In this document: piece after piece, positions 12,470 to 23,961 of the stretch
Position numbering within the stretch: position 1 is the stretch's first letter
How the letters are laid out: each line of letters starts with the position of its first letter
Origin: Archivesica marissinica
Lineage: Eukaryota > Mollusca > Bivalvia > Venerida > Vesicomyidae
NCBI GenBank assembly: GCA_014843695.1
Contig: CM026390.1
Coordinates: 56,011,624-56,075,623, forward strand
Direction of reading: 5' to 3'
DNA length: 64,000 nucleotides
Translations under genes and position numbers: made by a program
Notes under the pieces: model-generated
Seen by the model: the letters and a program-made list of their open reading frames with translations, nothing else
What the model was told of the DNA's origin: nothing
Databases searched by the model: none

Positions 12470-12765
12470 GTTCGGGAATTTCCCAAAACACGTAGACCAA
12501 CTGGAAAAGGTCCTTCCGAAACATACAAAGACACACATAAGTCAACTGTGGAATGAACGGATCAGTGGTCCTGTGGTTAACATGTTGAACTGCATACCCA
12601 GTGATCGTGAGTTCGATCACCCAATACATCATAATAATACCCAAATCAACTTGCAAAGTATCGAAGACACACGGATCAACTCGGCAAGGACCCGATGAAC
12701 ACATAACAACTTGGGAAGGGTCAGAAACACATAGATCACCTCGTCAATGGTCCCTAAACCTAGGT
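12470..12765. repeat. Degenerate roughly 36-bp repeat with tRNA-like insert
   Basis: Phrases such as 'gatcaactcggcaagg', 'aacttgggaagggtc' and 'gatcacctcgtcaatgg', followed by 'acacata', recur at irregular spacing. A tRNA-like unit interrupts them at 12543-12640. Confidence 0.55.
12543..12640 (+). mobile_element. tRNA-like SINE fragment
   Basis: An A-box-like stretch (agtggtcctgtggttaac) and a B box (gagttcgatcac) are spaced as in a tRNA, followed by a short AT-rich tail. No other copy was found in this window. It may be a SINE head or a decayed tRNA. Confidence 0.5.
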
Positions 12766-12875
12766 TAGCAGTCTGAGCAGCTCGCTGGCTCCACCTTGTA
12801 TATAGAGCGTGTGCGAGAGTGGAACAACTGGGTGTTATGAAATAATAATGAAGAAGTCATCCTGAAAGTCTGTCT

Positions 12876-13240
12876 GGAACATAAGAACGATATTCTAACG
12901 GAACGTAAGAACGATATTCTAACGGAACGTAAGAACGATATTCTAACGGAACATAAGAACGATATTCTAACGGAACATAAGAACGATATTCTAACGGAAC
13001 ATAAGAACGATATTCTAACGGAACATAAGAACGATATTCTAACGGAACGTAAGAACGATATTCTAACGGAACATAAGAACGATATTCTAACGGAACATAA
13101 AACAACAACAACTAAGAACGATATTCTAACGGAACGTAAGAACGATATTCTAACGGAACATAAGAACGATATTCTAACGGAACGTAAGAACGATATTCTA
13201 ACGGAACATAAGAACGATATTCTAACGGAACGTAAAAACG
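12876..13240 (-). repeat. 24-bp minisatellite, first block
   Basis: Units aacataagaacgatattcta plus acgg, with aacgtaag as the common variant. The 24-bp length gives an 8-residue repeating open frame on the minus strand (VRISFLCS type), which is an artefact. Confidence 0.95.
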
Positions 13241-13242
13241 AT

Positions 13243-13477
13243 GTGGAAGTCGTGATAGCGCAGTGGATGCGCATTCGCTTCAGATGCGAAAGGTCCGGAG
13301 TTCGAGCCCCGCTGGAGCCGTTACGATTGTGCCCTTAGGCAAGGCATTTAAATTCCACGTTGCCTCTTCTCTCTCCCTCGTGGCGATGGATTCCATCAGG
13401 AAGAGGTCTCGAGAGTGATTAATATAAGTTGAAAGAACTTGTTTCGCAATCGAGCTAAAATAAATTTGTATAAACAT
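13243..13477 (+). mobile_element. tRNA-derived SINE, family C
   Basis: Head with gatagcgcagtggatgcgc (A box), anticodon arm ttcgc-ttcagat-gcgaa and B box gagttcgagcccc. The anticodon would read CAG, Leu-like. The body has gattgtgcccttaggcaagg and gtggcgatggattccatc. The tail has gattaatataagttg, acttgtttcgcaatcg and taaaataaattt. It splits the 24-bp array. Confidence 0.92.
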
Positions 13478-13514
13478 AAACAACAACAACAAACAACACA
13501 AAAACAACAACAAC

Positions 13515-14712
13515 ATAAGAACGATATTCAACGGAACGTAAGAACGATATTCTAACGAACATAAGAACGATATTCTAACGGAATATAAGAATAATATTCT
13601 AACGGAACATAAGAACGATATTCTAACGAACATTAGGACGATATTCTAACGGAATATAAGAACGATATTCTAACGGGACATAAGAACGATATTCTAACGG
13701 AACATAAGAACGATATTCTAACGGAAAATAAGAACGATATTCTAATGGGACATAAGAACGATATTCTAACGGAACATAAAACGATATCTAACAGAACGTA
13801 AGAACGATATTCTAACAGAACATAAGAACGATATTCTAACGAATATAAGAACGATATTCCAACGGACACAAGAACGATATTCTAACAACAAACCAACCAA
13901 CAACAAACCAACAACAACAAACCAAACAACAACAAACAACAACGGAGCATAAGGCCGATATTCCAACGGAACATAAGGACGATATTCTAACGGAACATAA
14001 GGACGATATTCTAGCGGAACGTAAGAACGATATTCCAACGGAACATAAGGACGATATTCCAACGGAACATAAGGACGATATTCCAACGGAACATTAGGAC
14101 GATATTCTAACGGAACATTAGGACGATAATCTAACGGAACGTAAGAACGATATTCTAACGGAACATAAGAACGATATTCTAACGGAACATAAGAACGATA
14201 TTCTAACGGAACATAAGAACGATAGTCTAACGGAACATAAGAACGATAGTCTAACGGAACGTAAGAACGATATTCTAACGGAACATAAGGACGATATTCC
14301 AACGGAACATTAGGACGATATTCTAACGGAACATTAGGACGATAATCTAACGGAACTAAGAACGATATTCTAACGGAACATAAGAACGATATTCTAACGG
14401 AACATAAGAACGATATTCTAACGGAACATAAGAACGATAGTCTAACGGAACATAAGAACGATAGTCTAACGGAACGTAAGAACGATATTCTAACGGAACA
14501 TAAGGACGATATTCCAACGGAACATTAGGACGATATTCTAACGGAACATTAGGACGATAATCTAACGGAACGTAAGAACGATATTCTAACGGAACATAAG
14601 AACGATATTCTAACGGAACATAAGAACGATAGTCTAACGGAACATAAGAACGATAGTCTAACGGAACGTAAGAACGATATTCTAACGGAACGTAAGAACG
14701 ATAGTCTAACAT
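13515..14712 (-). repeat. 24-bp minisatellite, second block, with higher-order unit
   Basis: The same 24-bp family as before the SINE. An AAC-rich interruption lies at about 13886-13943. From about 14100 the variants (ggacgataatct, gatagtct, ggacgatattcc) recur in fixed order. The marker ggacgataat occurs at 14121, 14337 and 14552, giving a higher-order period of nine units (216 bp). Confidence 0.94.
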
Positions 14713-15343
14713 ACTCACTAATTCTTTTGGAAGTTGGTGATTTTATGATGATCGCACGTGGAAGTATGGATTACTTTACAAGATAGACATGTGCATGCTT
14801 AGACATAGAATATTTTAAATTTTAAACATCACTACGGTCCATGATCAGTGTGTGAGTCCCAGGTCAGTGTAGTTTCCATTAGTATTCTCCAGAACTCCAT
14901 GATATTATATTATCTTTATAATGACTAGGTGGAGATACAGTATTAACTATCACTGTACCTCGACCTTGTAGAAATATATGGACTGGGTTTGTTTGTTTTG
15001 TGGTGTATAGTCACACCAATTGCGTCATATGGCGACTCTCCAGCTATTATTTGTGGATAAAGACACCGGTGCCACTTCGAGCAGTATTCCAGGCACGGGC
15101 GGGCACCCGGCAGAACCACCGACCTACCACAAGTCAGTTTGCTATCTTCATCACTTGACATATATATGGACTGGACCCTTGCGTCCTGCAATTTGATTAA
15201 ACTTTGTGAGTTATTACAACAGTATGGCGGTGAATTGTGCATACAGACATATCAGTGATAGTTGATTGACTGTTCCATCAATGTAGATGCATGCTCTAAG
15301 TCTGGTATATATAAGTCTGGTATGTTAGTAAAGCTAATGTGTG
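14713..15343. other. Unique sequence, nothing recognised
   Basis: No motif-bearing ORF or transposon end seen. An open frame of 99 codons on the minus strand (14943-15242) resembles nothing I know. Confidence 0.4.
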
Positions 15344-15660
15344 TGTTTTTTTTACGTTTATTTATCGTCGCTACCGGTTGCCCATATGAGCGACGCCTCC
15401 TGAAGAGATTAGTCATTTTCTCCTGAAGAGATTAGTCATTTTAGATTTTGGAGGATATTGCAATGTTACAGACAGAGACCCATTCCAGAGTCTCCTCTGG
15501 TTCTTTTACGTGCACGGTGTAAAGTACCGACACGAGACCGCGGTTTAAAGTTCCATCTGAAAGACTGTTAATTTTATTAGGGTCAGACGGGGGAGGGGTC
15601 GAATTTGCGATCCCTGGATTACAAGTCCAGCGTGCTATCACTGGACTACAGATCCGTCTG
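15344..15660 (-). mobile_element. SINE A, minus strand, with tail duplication
   Basis: The full family-A head ends at 15660 (gatccgtc). The tail stem gtcgctaccggttgcc lies at the left end. A short stretch, ctcctgaagagattagtcatt, occurs twice near 15407-15444. Confidence 0.88.
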
Positions 15661-16239
15661 TGCAAGCTAATATGGGGTTGACCGTTTCATTATGTCCAGC
15701 CATGCATGATTGCGTATATATATATATATATTATCTTTTATTCCTCCATTTCTGAAGAGTTACATACAATCATCAAGAAAGATACAAAAGTACAGAACAT
15801 AATTATAAACACAACTATAGATCAGGTACGAATTAGAATATACAAATAACATAACATACATACGTACAGATAATTAAGAATGAAAAAACAATACAATATC
15901 GACCATCTAATTTTGATATACAGGTAAGTTAAAATAAAAATGAAAATAACAAATAATAATGCATATTTTATCAGCCGTTACTATGCCAACCAATATTATA
16001 AACATTCACCAATTATCACTAACCGCTATCAATGCTAGACATTTACATAAGCGTCCAGCTTGGGGAACATATAATGTATGAACTGAATAAAATATGTTTA
16101 ACCCATTCAACCCCAAGTAACTGACATGGACTGGTGCATGATATTTTAGACCAATAAATTAATAAGAACATTACCTTTGGACAAGTTCATTTATCAAAAT
16201 GGATAATTTTATCTAAAAATAGTAATAATTATTACTGGC
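15661..16239. other. AT-rich sequence, nothing recognised
   Basis: Starts with a short TA run (about 15714-15731). No gene or transposon ends seen. Confidence 0.4.
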
Positions 16240-16302
16240 AAAAAGTGCAGACCCAGATGAGACGGCTCGTCACGAGCCGGCTCATCTGGTTCTACACTTT
16301 TT
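16240..16302. other. 63-bp near-perfect hairpin
   Basis: Arms aaaaagtgcagacccagatg and its complement, extended through cggctcgt / acgagccg, meet around 16271 with almost no loop. There are only a few mismatches in about 31 bp of stem. It could be a tiny palindromic element or a transcribed hairpin. Nothing nearby decides between these. Confidence 0.85.
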
Positions 16303-16841
16303 GTAAGTCTATTTAGAGGCCTGTAGCGTTGAAAGTGTTAAATCAACGTGGTATATATGTGCAGCACACCATGAAATTAGACTGCTGAACTACATGTACA
16401 TGTATTTCCAAACAAAGACGCTCAGAATGGTTTACACAGTAGATCATCTCTAAGGACATATTGTAAAGCATATGTTACATGAATAAGTAAATAGCCATCA
16501 TTTCCGATTCTATTTGTATTCCATTCACCACTACTGGGCTGGATACGAGTGCTTTCGTTTGTGCAAATAGCATGTAGCGATATTAGACGGCACAGAATGC
16601 AGGTTACAGGTTAATAATGAGTTGTTATAGAGAGTTAATATACCAATGTCTTTAACAAGTGCCTACTTCTTTAACGATGACCCCTCTACGGTCGGTGTGC
16701 TCACGGTAACACAACCTGGCAGGGGCATTAACAGGTTAGTGAGGCTATTACCCTGAACACTACTTAGTTCGGGTATTATTACACCATATATTGCATGAGA
16801 ACAGGCATTGATATATTTTGACTGGCCAGTCATATACAATT
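16303..16841. other. Unique sequence, nothing recognised
   Basis: No gene, RNA or transposon end that I can support. Confidence 0.4.
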
Positions 16842-17083
16842 TGTGGAAGTCATGATATGCGCAGTGGTAGCGCGTTCGCTTCAGGTGCGAAAAGTCTGGA
16901 GTTCGAGCCCCACTGGAGCCGTTACGATTGTGCCCTTAGGCAAGACATTTATAGTTCACGTTTCCTCTTCTCTCTCCCTAGTGGCGATGGATTCCATCAG
17001 GAATGAGGTCTCGAGAGTGATTAATATAAGTTGTAAGAACTTGTTTCGAGCTAAAAGAAATGTGTATAATCTAAATATATTTT
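16842..17083 (+). mobile_element. SINE C
   Basis: The head gcgcagtggtagcgcgttcg and B box gagttcgagcccc are followed by the family-C body and the tail gattaatataagttgtaag. The tail is slightly shortened (ttcgagctaaaag). Confidence 0.9.
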
Positions 17084-17370
17084 AACACAGAGACCATCAA
17101 TTGGGCCGTATTGAGTTTTTGATAATATCAACTACATCATGTCATTTTGCCAGAAGTAAATTAGTAAAAAATCGACAGACTGGAACCCAGGCTACACCAG
17201 ATCGTGTTATGAAATATCTGCACATGGTGGCACATTCACAAACTGGGGGTGTAATTAATTATCTATATCATGAACATTTGATCAATGAGCTTCCCAGGTT
17301 CCGTATGTATAGCTGTAGAAGATAATTAATGGTATTGATCAATGACTGTGTTTCGTTTGTTTGTTCCCAG

Positions 17371-17654
17371 TTTTACGACTTCATCAGCACCATTTTTGGG
17401 CTATATCGACGGATGGCAGTTTACCTAACAACACCATTCGTTATAAAATAAATAAAGTTTAAACTAACAACACCATTCTTGGGCTGGCTCCAGTGGTTAA
17501 CCAGTATTTGGCGCACCAACCTCCGTAAAATACAGCCAACATTTTCATATAAAGAGACACGGCTTGAGCGGGGCTCGAATCCGTGTCCATCATAGATGAT
17601 ATATTACAGCGGTATGCAAGTCAGCGACCGTAACCACTCGACCACGGAGGCGGA
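17371..17654 (-). mobile_element. SINE B with internal duplication
   Basis: The minus-strand head is class-II tRNA-like (ccgtggtcgagtggtt; B box ggttcgagccccg with one change here), followed by the family-B body (cggaggttggtgc, ggtaaactgcc). An AT-rich insert with taaaataaataaag and a second 'aacaacaccattc' interrupts the body near 17417-17478. Confidence 0.85.
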
Positions 17655-19689
17655 CCCATTTGACTGTGTATCTATGGGTTTGGTACATCTTCTATGATCG
17701 GAGAGTACTCATTCAACGTACGCCCTGTGCTCACGTGAGTCGAGCTCTTCCACGTTGAGTTAACAGTCTTCTTGACGGCGTATCTGAAGTCTTGCTGACT
17801 CACACTCATTGTGTCTTCATGTAAACTATCTGCATCAATGACTCATTGTGAGAGCTCACTCAATGTTCAACTATGATATTGGTATAAGTATAACACGTGC
17901 ATAGGCGAAGACATTTGCTATGGTCAGGCCCAACGTAATTTGACAAAAAGAGGTCGCCCCACGGATTATTCTTTCAAACTTTCAAATGAATGTCAACATT
18001 CAACATTTTAGAGGGCCATACACCCCTCCCCCATATCATCGTATTGAGCATAGTGAGCACACATGGTGGGTTTTTTTTAAAATCCAACCTAGAAAAACTC
18101 TATAAACAAAATATGGAAAGACTTTCAAGAAGTATATATTAGTATGATTAATTGGGGCAATACAGTTGTTCATTAAAATGGTCTGGAATGAAGTATGCAT
18201 ATGCAATTTCTTTTCACGGATCTCTATGCTTGCCTGGTACTGACCCCATACATTAAAATCGCTGTTGTGCCGCAGATGTAGACAATTTGCTCCGGCATGT
18301 CAGTGTTCCACCAACTACCCTGACTGTTGCAGGTGTTGACTTTTTAACAACAGTGCGAGTATACTCTACGCTGAGTGACGCAATCACTATAGATGATGAT
18401 GATGATGAACTATTTACGAAATAACATATCAGAGGAAGCAAAATGATTGTTCACAAGCATTGAACGCTAATAAATAAAGAAAGTTGCCACTATTAAAATG
18501 TGGTAAAATCGCCCTGTCATACTATACATGTCCATACATTGATCACACGACGACACAATGTGTAATGATTCGGAAAGACATACAGACATTATTTATTCAC
18601 TTGTCGAGTTTAATCTTTAACACCCATAATGATAATAATTAGAAACCACCCTAAAACACAGTAGCAAAACCAGCGTGTCCCAGTTTTATGAAGTAAACTA
18701 TATACATTTCAACATTGTTCAACGAGGTAAAATGACTCGGTGACCCATTTAGTTTTATTATTATCAAACTAAAGAAACATCGTACATATCAGCTATGTCA
18801 TTTAATACCGGTCATCAATAACGTTAAGTAGTACTTACAGCTTAAATGACAGCCATATTTATACACGACCGACCAACAGTTTAGTAGTGAATGGGATGTT
18901 TTGAATAGTAAACAAATGAATACAAAACATTGATCGAATACATTCATATCACATTCAGTCTGTTACGGGACAGTAAAGCTATTTATACATGCATGGTTAT
19001 ACATGTGTCAGCTTTTGAATAAGGACGTAGGCTTTTAATATACGTAAACAAACTACATACCTGAAATGGTGATATTTAACCCATGAGTTTATGTTACTGT
19101 TGTTAATTCACTGTGTATACACATACACGATGCAAACGCGTTCAGGTATAACACCTGTCCACCGTGTGTAAAATGTACATATCTGAAAGCGAGACTATAT
19201 CCGGGTGTTGACCTAAGGGACTTAACTCTCCAGCATAGCAACAACATGTTGCCGGGACAAATAATAGAACGCATCATTGGGACATATTGATGTGCCCTCC
19301 TGAGATTGATCTTTATTAGAAACTACCTTAGGCTGGTATTTCCTTGGTGATAATATCAGGAATATATTCTGCTGCACTGTGTAATATTATATAGTGCACT
19401 ATATGGTCTAGAGGTTTTATGGATACGGGTATTATAGGAGTAATGGACAATGTAACTATTGTGTCGACATCTAGGGGCCTACTCGCATTGAATGCAAGAA
19501 ATTACCGCTACAAAACAGTTACTTGGTTTCAATAATAACCTGATTAATATTCAAATGACCCATAAAATGGATATGTCAGAAGTAATCTTACCCCACACGA
19601 TTGAACTTGCCGTTTGTTTCTGTCACAACATTACACGAATAAACTTATGCAAACTGTACTCACTCCCTCTCCCCTCTCTTCCTCCCTCT
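17655..19689. other. 2-kb unique stretch, nothing recognised
   Basis: No frame with a recognisable domain. Only a short GAT run near 18393-18408 stands out. I cannot exclude a distal exon or regulatory sequence. Confidence 0.4.
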
Positions 19690-20110
19690 CGACGGTCCGC
19701 TTTACAAGAAGCATTGTACAATACGGTCAATCTGCTTTGTGAGGAGCATTGTACGATACGGTCGGTCCGCTTTACGAGGAGCATTGTACGATACGGTCAA
19801 TCTGCTTTGTGAGGAGCGTTGTACGATACGGTCGGTCCACTTTACGAGGAGCATTGTACGATACGGTCAATCTGCTTTGTGAGGAGCATTGTACGATACG
19901 GTCGGTCCGCTTTACGAGAAGCAGTGTACGATACGGTCGGTCCACTTTACGAGGAGCATTGTATGATACGGTCAATCTGCTTTGTGAGGAGCATTGTACG
20001 ATACGGTCGGTCCGCTTTACGAGGAGCATTGTACGATACGGTCGGTCCACTTTATGAGAAGCATTGTACGATACGGTCGGTCCACTTTACGAGGAGCATT
20101 GTACGATACG
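19690..20110. repeat. 35-bp minisatellite with two alternating unit types
   Basis: About 12 units of gtccgctttacgaggagcat plus tgtacgatacggtcg. They are partly interleaved with a second form, gtcaatctgctttgtgagga. The two forms alternate in part of the array. Both strands stay open because the unit is stop-free. Confidence 0.93.
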
Positions 20111-20368
20111 GTGGTTGGTGGCCTATCACGCATGTATAAGGAGAGACTAGTGCAGTGGTTGGTGGCCTATCACGCTTGTATAAGGAGAGACTAGTGCAGT
20201 GGTTGGTGGCCTATCACGCATGTATAAGGAGAGACTAGTGCAGTGGTTGGTGGCCTATCACGCATTTATAAGGAGAGACTAGTGCAGTGGTTGGTGGCCT
20301 ATCACGCATGTATAAGGAGAGACTAGTGCAGTGGTTGGTGGCCTATCACGCATGTATAAGGAGAAACA
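20111..20368 (+). repeat. 44-bp minisatellite, about 5.8 copies
   Basis: Starts directly after the 35-bp array. The unit starts gtggttggtggcctatcacg and ends ggagagactagtgca. The sequence is very uniform, so expansion was recent. Confidence 0.95.
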
Positions 20369-21121
20369 ATCAGATTCAACATGACAGCACATGATCTGAA
20401 AGTCGATTGGTACCTTTAATGCCACCGTTAACTTACATGCTGCAACACACTTGCTTTACGATTTTTATAATCATTCACTGCAATTTCGTTTTAGAAACAT
20501 AACTTGTTTTCTTGTTCTCAAATCAATATAGCGTTTCCGAGCACATTGAATGTCCATGTGCAACCTAGAAGCCTACTAGTTGCCATAACTACAAAGTAGT
20601 GGGCGTTAAATGTCTGTTGCGCTCACCTATTCAGCACTCTTAATATAGATATACGAAATTTGATACCATTTGTTACCTACATACTGGCACTTACTACTAA
20701 TGTACGCTCCGGAACGGGACAATTATTCATATTGATAATACATTGAACCGCCCCATGACAATACACAATGTTTGGTAAAATGAAATTCGAACCCAAATTT
20801 GCAAATTGTAGAGTTATAATTTGTATTTATTTCCCCATTAGTTGTGTACTTACCAACAGTTACATCGAATACCCGTGGCATTGTTTTAGAGGGTAGAATA
20901 TAAGTATGCTATACTCAAAGAAAGTCACTGGCAGCAAAACAAACATTCTTATCATGATTAGATGAAACTAGGCTCACACTATTTTGTATTTGTTAACTTT
21001 TAAAAATGTTAATAAAAAAACTACTTAATTTCTACATATTGTATGACGAAGGAAGTGAAGATTACTCATTCTGGAGAAATCAATCTTATAATAGTAATAA
21101 TACACATATACTAATATATAT
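20369..21121. other. Unique sequence, nothing recognised
   Basis: AT-rich, with no supported feature. Confidence 0.4.
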
Positions 21122-21598
21122 ACACACAATGTTATGGAAACAAAGTAGATGTAACCTTCATTTCAGCCTCATCTATACAACATTTCACATAGCCACATAG
21201 TGTAATGTAAACAAAGTAGATGTAACCTTTATTTCAGCCTCATCTATACAACATTTCACATAGCCACATAGTGTTATGCAAACAAAGTAGATGTAACCTT
21301 CATTTCAGCCTCATCTATGCAACATTTCACATAGCCGCATATATAGTGTTATGGAAACAAAGTAGATGTAACCTTCATTTCAGCCTCATCTATACAACAT
21401 TTCACATAGCCACATATATAGTGTTATGGAAACAAAGTAGATGCAACCTTCATTTCAGCCTCATCTATACAACATTTCACATAGCCGCATAGTGTTATGG
21501 AAACAAAGTAGATGTAACCTTCATTTCAGCCTCATCTATGCAACATTTCACATAGCCGCATAGTGTTATGGAAACAAAGTAGATGTAACCTTCATTTC
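21122..21598 (+). repeat. 71-75-bp tandem repeat, about 6.6 copies
   Basis: The unit starts gttatggaaacaaagtagat and continues with a cattt-cagcctcatct segment and acatttcacatagcc. Some copies carry an extra atat before 'agtg'. Confidence 0.94.
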
Positions 21599-21728
21599 TT
21601 TCATGACTTTACAGGGTCGACAATTTCGAAAAATAAAAATAATAAGATAAAAAGATTTGCAACCGAAATAGAGATCTGCGGACCGACCTTGGTTGTTTTT
21701 ACTATACCAGAAACAGACGTATATCTGG

Positions 21729-21772
21729 CCTTACATTTAGGTAGACATACATGTATATGTCTTACACTTAGG
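21729..21772 (+). repeat. Left fragment of the 29-bp array
   Basis: Two degenerate units (ttacatttaggtagacatac and cttacacttagg) lie on the far side of SINE C from the main array at 22001. Confidence 0.7.
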
Positions 21773-21997
21773 TCGTGATAGCGCAGTGGTAGTAGCGCGT
21801 TATAAATTAGGACCGGAGTTAGCGACAAGCTGGAGCCGTTACGATTGTGTCCGCATGCAAGGCATTTAAATTCCACATTACTTCTTCTCTCTCCCTCGTG
21901 GCGATGGATTCCATCGGGAATGAGGTCTCGAGAGCGATTAATATAACGTTATAAACTTGTTTCGCAATCAAAAGCTACACTAAATTTGTATAAACTT
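21773..21997 (+). mobile_element. SINE C, degenerate head
   Basis: Starts tcgtgatagcgcagtgg. The anticodon and B-box area is decayed. The body (gattgtg, ggcgatggattccatc) and tail (gattaatataacg, cttgtttcgcaatc) are clear. It is inserted in the 29-bp array. Confidence 0.85.
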
Positions 21998-22000
21998 TTT

Positions 22001-22676
22001 TACATTTAGGTAGATATACATTACATGTTTACATTTAGGTAGATATACATTACATGTTTACATTTAGGTAGATATACATTACATGTTTTACATTTAGGTA
22101 GACATACATTACATGTTTACATTTAGGTAGACATACATTACATGTTTACATTTAGGTAGATATACATTACATGTTTACATTTAGGTAGATATACATTACA
22201 TGTTTTACATTTAGGTAGATATACATTACATGTTTTACATTTAGGTAGATATACATTACATGTTTACATTTAGGTAGATATACATTACATGTTTACATTT
22301 AGGTAGATATACATTACATGTTTACATTTAGGTAGATATACATTACATGTTTTACATTTAGGTAGACATACATTACATGTTTTACATTTAGGTAGATATA
22401 CATTACATGTTTACATTTAGGTAGACATACATTACATGTTTACATTTAGGTAGATATACATTACATGTTTACATTTAGGTAGATATACATTACATGTTTT
22501 ACATTTAGGTAGATATACATTACATGTTTTACATTTAGGTAGATATACATTACATGTTTTACATTTAGGTAGACATACATTACATGTTTACATTTAGGTA
22601 GATATACATTACATGTTTTACATTTAGGTAGATATACATTACATGTTTTACATTTAGGTAGACATACATTACATGT
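22001..22676 (+). repeat. 29-bp minisatellite, about 23 copies
   Basis: The unit starts tttacatttaggtagatata and ends cattacatg, with a 30-bp form that has one more t. The variation is mainly gata/gaca. Confidence 0.96.
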
Positions 22677-22815
22677 CGTTAGGATAGTTTCAATAACTTT
22701 GTGTTTAAAATAAAAAACATTAATATGTTATTATATCTTATGTCCAATTTAGCGTACATTATATTTATAAACGATACACTATTATACAAATAGTATACGA
22801 CCATTAGGGTATTGT

Positions 22816-23094
22816 AGATTGTGTATTCAGTTGTCCATTGATTGTGTATTCAGTTGTTCACATATTGTGTATTCAGCTGTTCACTGATTGTGTATTCAGA
22901 TGTTCACTGATTGTGTATTCAGTTGTTCACTGATTGTGTATTCAGCTGTTCACTGATTGTGTATTCAGATGTTCACTGATTGTGTATTCAGTTGTTCATT
23001 GATTGTGTATTCAGCTGTTCACTGATTGTGTATTCAGCTGTTCACTGGTTGTGTATTCAGCTGTTCACTGGTTGTGTATTCAGCTGTTCACTGA
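22816..23094 (+). repeat. 23-bp minisatellite, about 12 copies
   Basis: The unit starts ttgtgtattcagttgttcac and ends tga. Variation is gttg, gctg or gatg. Confidence 0.94.
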
Positions 23095-23961
23095 ATGTCC
23101 GGATGTTCATCCAATATGTGCACACTGCTCTCCTGGATGCTTAAACGGTCAGTACCTTATAACACATATATAGTCATTAACCAGCCTTCGATCTGGACGA
23201 CCCCAGGTGCCAGCTTCGAACATTCATTAAGACACCGGAAATACCGACCTTCCGTTAACCGGATGTTTAATTACCAGACGCAAGTAGATTACTTAATATA
23301 CTGTACCTTCTTTCTCCGTCGCCGAGATCTCGGGGTGCTGGTGGCGGGGCGATCACCCATGCCTTCGTTCACCTTATATCCATTTTCCTTTATTCATAAT
23401 ATAAACACAAGAGCACTTCATATAAATATGAATATGACTATATATATATCCATGTACATGTATATATATGGATTATTACCTATGTAGTATATATATATAT
23501 TACACGTATATTTCATGCAGAATAAAGATCAAGTGATATTTTCCTTCGTTAACATTTTTAAATATAATACCGTATATCCATCTAGTAGTATAACTTTATG
23601 TGTGAAACTGTCGAAAATGAATAGTCGAAAACGGAACAATTTAGTCACGATTGTTTCCTTAATGCTTAAGAAATCTAACTGCCAATATGAGTGTGGCCTA
23701 TGATATGATTTAGTAGCAATATGTGCATGTGTGTATATAACCTTCAACGGGTTAGATCAGAAGGATTTATATTGGGTTTTATGAATGTGATTTCTGCATA
23801 TTTCAGGATTATGTGTGAAATGACCCGGAACTTGTGTGTACATTATTATGAGAATTCCCAAGGGCATTTCTTCCAATATAATTAGTTAAGATATATAAGC
23901 CTACACTAGCAGCTATAGCGGGTTTGTGTATCTTGGACGGCTACCAAGATATGGAAACATT
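23095..23961. other. Unique sequence, nothing recognised
   Basis: A 130-codon open frame (23095-23487) begins inside the end of the 23-bp array and has no recognisable domain. A tatata stretch lies near 23435-23505. Confidence 0.4.

Noticed and set aside
23095..23487. 130-codon plus-strand ORF
   Set aside because: It starts at the edge of a minisatellite and has no recognised domain or splice context.
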